From the NCBI GenBank assembly GCA_034096865.1, contig JAWQFJ010017528.1:1-10000 (forward strand): a stretch of DNA of 10,000 nt, read 5' to 3'. The DNA comes from Theodoxus fluviatilis. Its lineage: Eukaryota > Mollusca > Gastropoda > Cycloneritida > Neritidae. Shown in pieces: positions 1 to 7,398 of this stretch. The notes under the pieces are model-generated. The model worked only from the letters and a program-made list of their open reading frames with translations. It was not told the origin of the DNA and did no database searches. The position numbers were made by a program, and so were the translations under genes. Every line of letters begins with the position of its first letter. Position 1 is the first letter of the stretch.

Positions 1-237
1 TTTCTTGTCTCACTTTTTAATAGCTATATATGAAAAAACAAGTACTGCCCTCATAATTGGTGCCTGTTTGTGTTGTGTTTGTATTTAGTGTAAATCTTTG
101 TCATAATTCCTATACACAAAAGCGGAGTGGACAGGTAAGTCCCCAAAAAACTATAGAGGGATATCGTGGCTGTGTAGTGGTAAGTAAAAAAATTTATGTC
201 GGTGTGGACAAACGTCTCCGGTGTCATGGGCAAGAAA
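1..237. other. Unassigned AT-rich flank
   Basis: I recognise no gene or repeat family here. Two plus-strand stretches look like consensus splice donors (ACAG then GTAAGT at 135, and GTG then GTAAGT at about 180). A T/G-rich tract ending in TTTAG at 83-88 resembles an acceptor, so 89-134 could mimic a 46-nt exon. No homology supports that reading. The stretch ends where the A-rich tract begins. Confidence 0.3.
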
Positions 238-500
238 AATACGTGACAAAAATAAAGGAAAAGAAACAGGAAAGGAAAAGAAAAATCTTCGGGAGAAATA
301 AAAAAAAATAAAAAGAGAAAAAAACAAAAAAAAAAACGAAAAAAAAAGGAAAAAACAGAAAAACTGGGCAGGAAAAAAATAAAAAGAGAAAAAAAGAAAA
401 AAAAGGAGAGAGAAAAAAAAAAAAAAATAAAAAAATATGTTTTGATGTAAGGAAAAAAAAAAAAAAAACAAAAAAAAAAAAAAAGGAAAAAAAAAATAAA
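238..500. repeat. A-rich low-complexity tract
   Basis: The plus strand is mostly A with scattered G, and few C or T: runs of 4 to 14 A are broken by GG, AGAG or single C and T. It is not a clean microsatellite. It abuts the truncated 5' end of the LINE reverse transcriptase reading frame at about 501. It could be the decayed poly(A) tail of an older retrocopy, target DNA, or an expanded A-rich simple sequence. Phenylalanine-rich reading frames on the other strand are composition artefacts. Confidence 0.85.
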
Positions 501-1739
501 ATTGATCATGTTTTTACCCTTCATTCTCTTGCAGTCAGGCATGTGTACGGTGGTGGTAGAGGGAAACTCTACGTCGCCTTTGTTGACTATCGACGGGCCT
601 TTGACTCTGTTGATAGGGCTCGTCTTTGGACAGTGCTGGCGGAGTCGGGGATTTCAACAAAGTTCTTGAGAATGCTTCAGTCGGTTTACTCACAAGTGCA
701 GGCGTGTGTACGGTTTAATGGTACCATGTCAGATTTCTTTGACTGCTCCGTCGGCGTAAGACAGGGAGCAGTCGAGTCCCCGATAATTTTTTGTCTATTC
801 ATTGAACACGTTGCAAGGTACATTCGTACATACGGGCGCCATGGTGTTCAGCTACTGCCCGGGATGACAGAGGTGTTTTCGCTTATCTTTGCAGACGACA
901 TTGTTCTGCTTTCTACTACCCCTGTTGGTTTACAGTGCCAGATAAATAACCTATATCACGCATCCAAGAGGTTGGGTCTTCACGTCAATATTGACAAAAC
1001 AAAGGTCATGGTCTTCCGTAGGGGCGGTTTTCTGGGTCGAGGGGAAAGGTGGTCCATGGGAGGAGCAGATCTGGAAGTGGTTAATGAGTATAAATACTTA
1101 GGATTCGTGTTCACTACTAAATTATCGGTATCTTCTGCACTCGAAAGCCTGGGTGTAAAAGCCAAGAAAAAAACTGTACAGTTGATTAAGGCAATGTGGC
1201 ATCTTCGAACTATGAACACAGCTGTTTTTTTCCGTTTGTACGATGCTCAAATACAGCCTTCTTTACTCTATGGTTCAGAGTTGTGGGGATTGGAGACAAG
1301 AGAAAGTATTGAGAAGGCGCACATGTTTGCATGCAAGCGCTTTCTCAATGTTTCTGTAAAAACTCCAAATGTCATGTGCAGTGGTGAACTGGGTAGATAC
1401 CCAATGTTTATTAACACTATCATTCGGGCGATTAGATACTGGTTTCGGCTGAGCAGGATGTCGGAAAGTAGATTGCCAAAGCAAGCCTACTTAATGCTAT
1501 CGAAAGAAAGTGTGTGTGGGAAGCTGAATTGGGTAAAATCAGTTGAACAATGTCTGTCAAGACTTGGATTTGGCTATGTGTGGACAACTTGTGGGCACAT
1601 AAATGAAAAGAGCTTTATTAGATTGCTAAAACAAAGACTGTGTGACTGCTCCCTTCAAGAATGGCACATGAAAGTGAAAGTAACAGGCTTGCCTTTTATG
1701 GATCCTTTAAGCACTCTATACAGTGTGAGAGTTATTTGA
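501..1739 (+). pseudogene. LINE reverse transcriptase, 5'-truncated
   Basis: This frame encodes the polymerase that copies LINE RNA onto nicked chromosomal DNA. It has no natural start: homology is readable from about 501 (IDHVFTLHSL), so the GTG at 543 is not a real initiation codon. Motif A is YVAFVDYRRAFDS with the catalytic Asp at 585-587. Motif B is GVRQGAVESP (753-782). Motif C is FADD at 888-899, holding both catalytic aspartates. Motif D is LHVNIDKTKV (about 976-1007), followed by the YKYLG element at 1089-1103. The thumb and a connector follow (about 1100-1670). After about 1670 this frame leaves the family pattern and stops at 1737-1739; the true continuation lies in another frame. 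The catalytic residues are intact, so inactivity comes from the truncation and frameshift. The insertion is probably fairly recent. Confidence 0.85.
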
Positions 1740-2071
1740 ATTACATAAATATAAGAAAATTTAGGGATGCATTTGTACGTTTCCGTGTTGGAAATTTTGC
1801 TCTTGAGTCAAACCTGCGCAATCCTGACTATGATGCAGACAGAGAGTGTCCATTTTGCGGAGAGTACGAGGATCAGCGGCATTTTTTAATCCATTGTCAT
1901 ATATATAGGGACCTACGAGATAAATATATTTCAAAATACCTGAAAAATGCAAGGTATATTGATGTGCCGCACCTGATCAATGGATGTGATATAAGAAAGA
2001 CACGCGATGTATCGATGTATATATTTTATGCTTTTAAACTTCGTTGTGAGAGGCTCACGAACTCGACTTAG
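1661..2071 (+). pseudogene. LINE C-terminal Cys/His finger region
   Basis: This is the C-terminal part of the same LINE protein, in a frame shifted relative to the polymerase. It shows a C-X2-C-X7-H-X4-C finger with cysteines at codons 1847, 1856 and 1895 and the histidine at 1880. The finger reads CPFCGEYEDQRHFLIHC, typical of the nucleic-acid-binding region after LINE reverse transcriptases. Upstream, RLAFYGSFKHSI and the following residues match the expected linker. The ATG at 1661 is fortuitous. The junction lies at about 1670-1680 in an AAAGTGAAAGTAA stretch and fits loss of one base or gain of two. The reading frame ends with TAG at 2069-2071. Confidence 0.75.
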
Positions 2072-2280
2072 GAAAATCATGTATAAAGTGAAATTATTGC
2101 CACCTGATATGTACATCAAGCAACTACAACCACTCATTTAGGTTAACGATGTTTCTGTAAGATTGGAACTTTCTTTTACTTGTATGGCACTTAGCTTTAC
2201 TGACTGTACTGGTTTTACACTTGTACATAACATGTTCTATTTTTGCATATGTACATACATATGAATTATACTGTCTTGAC

Positions 2281-2320
2281 GGGTCGTCGGCCGAAATAAA
2301 CAAATCAAATCGAATCGAAT
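2281..2320 (+). other. LINE 3' terminus: hairpin, AATAAA, short repeat
   Basis: A small hairpin-forming segment (GGTC-GTC-GGCC at 2282-2292) is followed by AATAAA at 2295-2300 and imperfect repeats of AATC/AATCG up to 2320. In many LINEs the 3' end carries a hairpin and short repeats recognised by the element's own reverse transcriptase (known for CR1/L2-like families). The pyrimidine tract starts directly after it, so the exact element end is approximate. Confidence 0.6.
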
Positions 2321-2421
2321 CTCTCTGTCTCTCTCTCTGTCTCTCTCTGTCTCTCTCTCTGTCTCTGTCTCTGCCTCTCTCTCTCCCTCTCTCTCTCTCT
2401 GTCTCTGTCTCTCTCTCTGTC

Positions 2422-2479
<58 letters not shown>

Positions 2480-2612
2480 CCCCCTTTCTCTCTCCATCTC
2501 CCCCGCCCCCTCTCTCTCCACCCCCACCCCCACCCCCCCTTCTCTCCATCTCACCCGCCGCCAAATCCCCTACTCCAACCTCACTCCTTCGTTTCCCCTG
2601 CCTTTCTGTCTT

Positions 2613-2616
<4 letters not shown>
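2321..2616. repeat. (TC)n / TCTG and C-rich pyrimidine tract
   Basis: The plus strand is almost all pyrimidine for about 290 bp. It starts as (TC)n interrupted by TCTG units (2321-2473), then CT blocks mixed with C runs such as CCACCCCCACCCCCACCCC (2474-2600). Only occasional G and A interrupt it. Such strand asymmetry can form triplex DNA. Serine/leucine-rich and arginine/glutamate-rich reading frames here are artefacts. Confidence 0.9.

Positions 2617-2617
<1 letters not shown>

Positions 2618-2705
<88 letters not shown>
2618..2705. repeat. (TA)44 microsatellite
   Basis: An uninterrupted alternation of T and A, 88 bp long, lies between the pyrimidine tract and the exon-bearing segment. It is 31 bp from the end of the 2737-2924 exon, inside the intron on the donor side. 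Perfect arrays this long are highly mutable and are often mis-sized in assemblies. Confidence 0.95.
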
Positions 2706-2710
<5 letters not shown>

Positions 2711-2736
2711 TCAACACAACCAAGACTACTTCTTGC

Positions 2737-2924
2737 CTCTAGGTCCAGGCGAGCCTCTCTGTAGGTATCCACGCTGGAGGTTTTTCCTCGGAAGGTGAAG
2801 ATGATGGCTGCTCCCCCACAGAGCACGGGTCTGGTCAGCAGCTGCCACTGTTCCAGGAAGAAGCCAGGCTTCGTGGCCAGGAATGTAACGGGGAACGTGG
2901 CCGTTTCGTTGGATAACAGCAAGC
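2737..2924 (-). CDS. Exon of MYCBPAP-like ciliary protein (ASH domain)
   Basis: On the minus strand a strong acceptor (pyrimidine-rich CTGCGCTCTGTCTGCAG, then G at 2924) opens a frame of 62 codons preceded by two bases that complete a split codon. The protein includes SNETATFPVTF, KPGFFLEQWQLLT, RPVLCGGAAIIFTFRG and YREARLDLE. This is the edge-strand pattern of an ASH/Hydin-type beta-sandwich, and the GFF-x-E-x-W, T-x-P-x-L and GGA spacing matches my memory of MYCBP-associated protein, a ciliary and sperm-tail protein. The left boundary is uncertain. GAG followed by GCAAGA at 2736 would be a GC-AG donor in phase 0. GT donors at 2729 (GTAGTC) or 2720 (GTTGTG) are weaker. The exon joins in phase to 7388-7486. 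High GC at third positions contrasts with the flanking repeats. The domain type is firmer than the exact orthologue. Confidence 0.68.
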
Positions 2925-2940
2925 CTGCAGACAGAGCGCA

Positions 2941-3312
2941 GAATGAATGAGTGAATGAGTGAAAGAATGAATGATTGAATGAGTGAATGAATGAGTGAAT
3001 TAATAAACGAATGATTGAATGATTGAACATATGAATGAATGACTGAATTAATAAATGAATAAATCAGTAAATAAATGAATGAATGAATGCATGCATAAAT
3101 GCATGAATAAGTGAATGAATGAACGCATGAATGAATGTATGCATAAATGAATGAGTGCATGAATGAATGAATGAGTGAGTGAGTGAGTGAGTGAATGAAT
3201 GAATGAATGAATGAATGAATGAATGAATAAATGAATGAATGAATGAATGAATGAATGAGTGAATGAATGAATGAATGAATGAATAAATGAATGAATGAAT
3301 GAATGAATGAAT
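2941..3312. repeat. (GAAT)n array with GAGT variants
   Basis: About 370 bp of the 4-bp unit GAAT, with GAGT, TAAT, GATT and AAAT variants. It is most degenerate on the left (2941-3170) and most regular on the right (3187-3312). On the minus strand it reads (ATTC)n directly after a retroelement-like 3' terminus, so it is best read as an expanded retroelement tail. Its other end lies about 15 nt from the acceptor AG of the 2737-2924 exon. Phe/Ile/His/Ser-rich frames within it are artefacts. Confidence 0.9.
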
Positions 3313-3675
3313 GGGTGTTTCTTGCCTAAGGGCCTCTCAGCCTTATTTGGCTATGCCAAGTCTCAGCATTAGTTTACAAAAGTAAATATATACAGTAAAC
3401 AAGGATGTACATATTTGTAAAGTACGCATACACATACATGTAGCTCTTCCCATTTTTTAACATGTAAACATACAAATACGTACAATCGTGGATGACACCT
3501 GACACAAATATTAAACAATTACCAAAACCCATACTTGAATATATAAAAGCAAGCGTCAAAAATATAACAAATGTTAAAAACTTGTTATAAAAACCATTAG
3601 TTCTTAAGAAACATATCATAGAAAGACTATCTTTGAATATATTCAAAATGTCATGACTTGTAAAATTACATCCAT
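3313..3675 (-). mobile_element. Retroelement 3' end, minus strand
   Basis: Read on the minus strand, 3365-3313 gives TTGGCATAGCCAAATAAGG, then GCTGAGAGGCCCTTAGGC, then AAGAAACACCC and the (ATTC)n tail. A paired GC-rich segment, an AATAA signal and a tetranucleotide tail form the same layout as the 3' end of the plus-strand LINE, so this is probably the terminus of a different LINE or SINE. The AT-rich 3366-3675 may be its 3' untranslated region, but no coding motif is visible and the left-hand boundary at the next element is a guess. A 90-residue minus-strand frame here has no recognisable family and is probably fortuitous. Confidence 0.5.
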
Positions 3676-4950
3676 GGGTGCGTTTGTTAGGCGCAGAATC
3701 TCGAGGGCTAGGCGTTGCCTACACTTCTCGCTCGTAAAGACCTCCGCACACGAGGTAACTCCACTCGAGCAACTTGATTGCTTGCCATACATTGCTTCGT
3801 GTGCGATGTCGGTTGAAAGCAACTGGCATTCCAAGCAACTTTCTACGCCACCAGCAACTAAGTTGCTCGAGTTTAAACCTGTTCTAGTTTTGGGGGCAGT
3901 GGCGTGCCACTCTCTGTGAATCTACCAAGAGCCTCGTTCTCGTGTACTCGCGGCTATTGCACATTTAATGGCGGACGTCTTCGCTTTGCACAGAAAACGC
4001 TGAATTTGGGGACACTAGAAACCCCATCCAAAGAAAATGTAAGCCATGAACAGCATTAATTTATCAAAGCTGTATGTTGAATGCATCCATAGGTCGTGAA
4101 AGCTCGTATATTTTAAATTTCGAAATGCAGGTCACACGCAGAACCATGTGTCCGCGGGTCGATGTGTTCGCAACGTGGCGAGAGGTGAAAAATCACAGTG
4201 GAAGCGTGTGCGAGCTGCAGTCTCCAGCATTGCCTGCTACATGGCAAGCAACCGGCCGCAAGCAACGTGGCAAGAGACTTTGGTTGCCTCGTGTGCGGAG
4301 GCCTTGAGGAGGCACTCGCCGTGAATGAGGGAGGTCGAGAGAGCTCCGGAGCTCCCTCGCTGCGTCCCGCTGCAGAGGCCCGGATGTACTAAAATGGCGG
4401 AGACCGTGCCAATTGTGATGCCACTGATAGACAACAGAGCCTTTAATGCCGTTCTCAGGGTCCGAGAGTGGAAAAGTGTACGTACACAGAAGTATTTGCT
4501 GTTCAAGTGTTCATTTGTATATTTTGAGGAGTAGGTTAATATGTTATTTCTGGCTGAAAGAATTGTTGTCGTTTGCAAACACGCAACACCGTACCCTTAC
4601 ACTCTATGAATCGTGTCCCTTGAATTGTTCGAGATGAATAGAGGTACAACATTTTCGACAAAATTGTCTACAGTTGAACCCGGGTTGCTTTTCTTTCGTT
4701 GACAAAATTTCCGTGCCATTCGATATGACACCATGGTGTGTTCTATCAAGTGAAAAACTGATGTGACATCTGTATCGTCAGTTATTTCGTCTTTCGGCAA
4801 CTTCTTCACCGACTCTGGCGCCAGGATGCAGCCACGTTCTCTCAGACTTCCGCCTTTCCAATTGTTGATTGGCCGTTTTTTAGCCGTAGGTGCGTCTCGC
4901 TCGCCCTCGACTAGCCATCAAGGCGAGTCACTTGCCTAAAAAACGCGCCC
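3676..4950. mobile_element. Terminal-inverted-repeat DNA element remnant
   Basis: The left end GGGTGCGTTTGTTAGGC (3676-3692) and the inverse of the right end, GGGCGCGTTTTTTAGGC (4950-4934), agree at 15 of 17 positions; both then carry CGAGGG and GGCTAG blocks. A second inverted pair lies inside (3740-3758 and 4284-4302). No transposase is readable: the longest plausible frames are short, and two ATGGCGG starts (3968, 4394) give 11 and 46 codons. This suggests a non-autonomous 1.28-kb element. The superfamily is unassigned (Harbinger-like is possible). No clean target duplication is seen (AT on the left, CA on the right). Confidence 0.5.
3740..4302. mobile_element. Nested inverted-repeat pair with GCAAC motifs
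   Basis: The inverse of 3740-3758 and the sequence TTGCCTCGTGTGCGGAGGC at 4284-4302 match at 17 of 19 bases, enclosing 563 bp. A third, inverted copy of the core lies at 3792-3804 (TTGCTTCGTGTGC), making a left-end hairpin with 3746-3758. GCAAC or its complement recurs at about 3769, 3819, 3835, 3855, 3862, 4248, 4262 and 4284, including a perfect AGCAACT-A-AGTTGCT palindrome at 3853-3867. Clustered subterminal motifs of this kind are typical transposase binding arrays. It could be a MITE nested in the larger element or that element's own subterminal repeats. Confidence 0.55.
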
Positions 4951-5400
4951 CAGGTACAGAAGTCTTAAGCAAGATATGTCGACGAGTCAAAGGTTTATGA
5001 CACGAAGAATATTGTGGCGGAGGTTCCAACCGTAGAAGATAGGAATGCGTTAAATTAGTGTGTCTTATTAGGGTAAGACAGATAACAACTTCGTCTCTTC
5101 TTGATAACGTTTTTATAGGGGGGCCTCTCTCCCTAAATAGGGGCAATCTTTTGTAGCTTGTTATTAATTCCGCCTTCCCAAACCGCATGACAAAGTTTTA
5201 CAACATATTTCACACAATGGCGCAGAAGTCCAGGGCTCAGAGCACTCGCTAGTGGGCCCCTGTGGCCAAAGTCCAGCGGTGTCCGAAGCTGTGCTGATCA
5301 TAGAGATGCTTTTATGGACAAGATAGTTCATTCGCATTAAGGGTAAAAGGAAAAGGTATTTATTTATAATGCGACTCATCACCCATGTCTGGGTCTCAAA
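4951..5400. other. Intronic sequence, nothing recognised
   Basis: No reading frame on either strand shows a family pattern, and no inverted or tandem repeat of note is visible. Short local symmetries such as CCCTAAATAGGG (about 5132-5143) are too small to interpret. It lies between the terminal-inverted-repeat element and the dispersed repeat blocks, within the minus-strand intron. Confidence 0.4.
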
Positions 5401-5413
5401 CCGCTTTACACTT

Positions 5414-5532
5414 TACCCCCTGATCACTGGGCCGCTTGGTCAAGTCTTCACTGGCAGCTCACAACAAACACAGTGACAGACATGTGAGATGCACACAGTC
5501 AGGTTCCAGCACCAACTCCACTCCTTGGGGAG
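5414..5532 (+). repeat. Dispersed repeat, copy A
   Basis: The block begins TACCCCCTGATCACTGGGC (5414-5432) and ends CAACTCCACTCCTTGGGGAG (5513-5532). Both anchors recur in copy B at 5812-5874 in the same order and orientation (16 of 19 matches for the first anchor). The anchors are about 80 bp apart here against 29 bp in copy B. The family is unknown to me. Surrounding sequence (5533-5811) may belong to the same repeat, but I cannot align it. Confidence 0.45.
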
Positions 5533-5811
5533 GATTCCGACCTGATTGTCGCTCATGGCTGCATACAAGGGTTAATCGCACTACACTGCATAACTGCCTC
5601 TAAGGTAAAACGAACTAAGCTTCGTAGCGCCAGGCCTGGCTAGCAGAACATCCTGCCTGAACTAAACATACAGACCGTGAAAGAGAACGTGTGGCTCCCT
5701 TGGTGGAGGATTGCGCTCTCACAGTGCTCTCTCCTTAAGAATTTACACAAAGTTAAAGCCTTTTTTTGATTGTGACTTTTCCCCTCCTAGATGGCTGACA
5801 TCGCAGACATC

Positions 5812-5874
5812 TACCCCCTGGTCATCGGGCTACCTCTTTTTATCACTCCGACACCATCTCAACTCCTTGGGGAG
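5812..5874 (+). repeat. Dispersed repeat, copy B (shorter)
   Basis: TACCCCCTGGTCATCGGGC (5812-5830) and CAACTCCTTGGGGAG (5860-5874) match the anchors of copy A, with about 50 bp less between them. It ends only 27 bp before the 23-bp minisatellite. Two diverged copies suggest an interspersed family rather than a recent local duplication. Confidence 0.45.
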
Positions 5875-5901
5875 CATGGAGAATTTAGATGCGTGTTTTC
5901 T

Positions 5902-7398
5902 AAGCCTGGACTTACCCCCAGTAGAAGCCTGGACTTACCCCCAGTAGAAGTCTGGACTTACCCCCAGTAGAAGCCTGGACTTACCCCCAGTAGAAGTCTG
6001 GACTTACCCCCAGTAGAAGCCTGGACTTACTCCCAGTAGAAGCCTGGACTTACCCCCAGTAGAAGCATGGCCTTACCCCCAGTAGAAGCCTGGCCTTACC
6101 CCCAGTAGAAGCCTGGACTTACCCCCAGTAGAAGCCTGGACGTACCCCCAGTAGAAGCCTGGACGTACCCCCAGTAGAAGCCTGGCCTCACCCCCAGTAG
6201 AAGCCTGGACTTACCTCCAGTAGAAGCCTGGCCTTACCCCCAGTAGAAGCCTGGACGTACCCCCAGTAGAAGTCTGGCCTTACCCCCAGTAGAAGCCTGG
6301 ACTTACCTCCAGTAGAAGCCTGGACTTACCTCCAGTAGAAGCCTGGACTTACCCCCAGTAGAAGCCTGGACTTACCCCCAGTAGAAGCCTGGCCTCACCC
6401 CCAGTAGAAGCCTGGCCTTACCCCCAGTAGAAGCCTGGCCTTACCCTCAGTAGAAGCCTGGAGTTACCCCCAGTAGAAGCCTGGACTTACCCCCAGTAGA
6501 AGCCTGGACTTACTCCCAGTAGAAGCCTGGACTTACCCCCAGTAGAAGCCTGGCTTTACCCCCAGTAGAAGCCTGGCCTCACCCCCAGTAGAAGCCTGGC
6601 CTTACCCCCAGTAGAAGCCTGGCCTTACCCTCAGTAGAAGCCTGGAGTTACCCCCAGTAGAAGCCTGGACTTACCCCCAGTAGAAGCCTGGACTTACTCC
6701 CAGTAGAAGCCTGGACTTACTCCCAGTAGAAGCCTGGCCTTACCCTCAGTAGAAGCCTGGAGTTACCCCCAGTAGAAGCCTGGACTTACCCCCAGTAGAA
6801 GCCTGGACTTACCCCCAGTAGAAGCCTGGAGTTACCCCCAGTAGAAGCCTGGACTTACCCCCAGTAGAAGCCTGGACTTACCCCCAGTAGAAGCCTGGCC
6901 TTACCCCCAGTAGAAGCCTGGCCTTACCCCCAGTAGAAGCCTGGCCTTACCCCCAGTAGAAGCCTGGACTTACCCCCAGTAGAAGCCTGGCCTTACCCCC
7001 AGTAGAAGCCTGGACTTACCCCCAGTAGAAGCCTGGACTTACCCCCAGTAGAAGCCTGGACTTACCCCCAGTAGAAGCCTGGACTTACCCCCAGTAGAAG
7101 CCTGGAGTTACCCCCAGTAGAAGCCTGGAGTTACCCCCAGTAGAAGTCTGGACTTACCCGCAGTAGAAGCCTGGCCTTACCCGCAGTAGAAGCCTGGCCT
7201 TACCCCCAGTAGAAGCCTGGCTTTACCCCCAGTAGAAGCCTGGCCTTACCCCCAGTAGAAGCCTGGAGTTACCCCCAGTAGAAGCCTGGCCTTACCCCCA
7301 GTAGAAGCCTGGCCTTACCCCCAGTAGAAGCCTGGCCTTACCCTCAGTAGAAGCCTGGCCTTACCCCCAGTAGAAGCCTGGACTTACCCCCAGTAGAA
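5902..7398 (-). repeat. 23-bp minisatellite, 65 units, copies of a 5' splice site
   Basis: Sixty-five head-to-tail 23-bp units fill 1.5 kb without net indels: the GACTTA of unit 1 (5909) and of unit 65 (7381) are 1472 bp apart, exactly 64 units. On the minus strand each unit reads CTTCTACTGGGG then GTAAGTCCAGG, which is the last 12 nt of the 7388-7486 exon plus the first 11 nt of its intron. Unit 65 is therefore the genuine exon-intron junction. My count of the donor hexamer is 30 GTAAGT, 20 GTAAGG, 7 GTAACT, 3 GTACGT, 3 GTGAGG and 2 GTAAAG; GT is kept in all 65. Units 22-27 recur as 30-35, a 184-bp higher-order step. The transcribed RNA would carry a run of four or five G in nearly every unit. 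Confidence 0.97.
7382..7387 (-). promoter_or_regulatory. Inferred authentic 5' splice site of the exon
   Basis: The minus-strand donor is GGGG followed by GTAAGT, a full match to the intronic consensus, in phase 1. It is the donor nearest the exon and so the first of 65 near-identical sites met by the transcript. Joining here gives the continuous residues FSSTG-G-LLLSNET across the junction with the 2737-2924 exon. Which of the 65 donors is really used cannot be told from the sequence. Confidence 0.6.

Larger units (their letters stand above)
501..2320 (+). mobile_element. 5'-truncated non-LTR (LINE) retrotransposon
   Basis: The element holds a reverse transcriptase (501 to about 1670), a downstream C-terminal region with a Cys/His finger (about 1673-2071), a 3' untranslated region (2072-2280) and a 3' terminus of hairpin, AATAAA and short tandem repeat (2281-2320). 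The endonuclease domain and the first part of the polymerase are missing, as is usual for insertions made by incomplete target-primed reverse transcription. A frameshift separates the two coding blocks, so this copy is dead. I cannot assign the clade. The hairpin plus short-repeat 3' end resembles CR1/L2-like elements, and the C-terminal region resembles LINEs common in marine invertebrates (from memory). No target-site duplication is evident. Confidence 0.85.
2925..7387 (-). other. Phase-1 intron of the MYCBPAP-like gene
   Basis: This 4.46-kb intron begins GTAAGT at 7387-7382 and ends TCTGTCTGCAG at 2935-2925. Its content, in transcript order, is 64 further copies of the donor-bearing 23-bp unit, two dispersed repeat blocks, a terminal-inverted-repeat element, a minus-strand retroelement 3' end and a (CATT)n array next to the acceptor. 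No additional exon is needed inside, because the two flanking exons join phase 1 to phase 1 and give a continuous beta-sandwich. Use of the first donor is inferred, not shown. Confidence 0.6.

Noticed and set aside
89..134. Possible 46-nt plus-strand microexon between TTTAG and GTAAGT.
   Set aside because: The short frame (VNLCHNSYTQKRSGQ) matches no family I recognise, and no partner exon is visible; consensus-like splice sites occur by chance.
511..536. A pyrimidine-rich stretch ending TTGCAG just before the reverse transcriptase frame looked like a 3' splice site.
   Set aside because: The stretch is itself in frame and encodes FTLHSLAV, a conserved part of LINE reverse transcriptases, so it is coding sequence.
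2221..2723. Long Ser/Leu-, Arg/Glu- and Ile/Tyr-rich frames on both strands.
   Set aside because: They are translations of TC, CT/C and TA simple repeats.
2726..3160. A 144-residue minus-strand frame through the (GAAT)n array into the exon region.
   Set aside because: It crosses the exon in a different frame from the one with the domain pattern; the His/Ser/Ile/Phe part is the repeat.
4237..4809. Several 60-110 residue frames inside the terminal-inverted-repeat element.
   Set aside because: None shows a DDE, zinc-finger or Myb-like pattern; lengths are those expected by chance.
5902..7398. CRISPR array or satellite with coding role.
   Set aside because: Units are contiguous without spacers, 23 bp shifts frame at every unit, and stop codons recur in all frames; the genome is eukaryotic.
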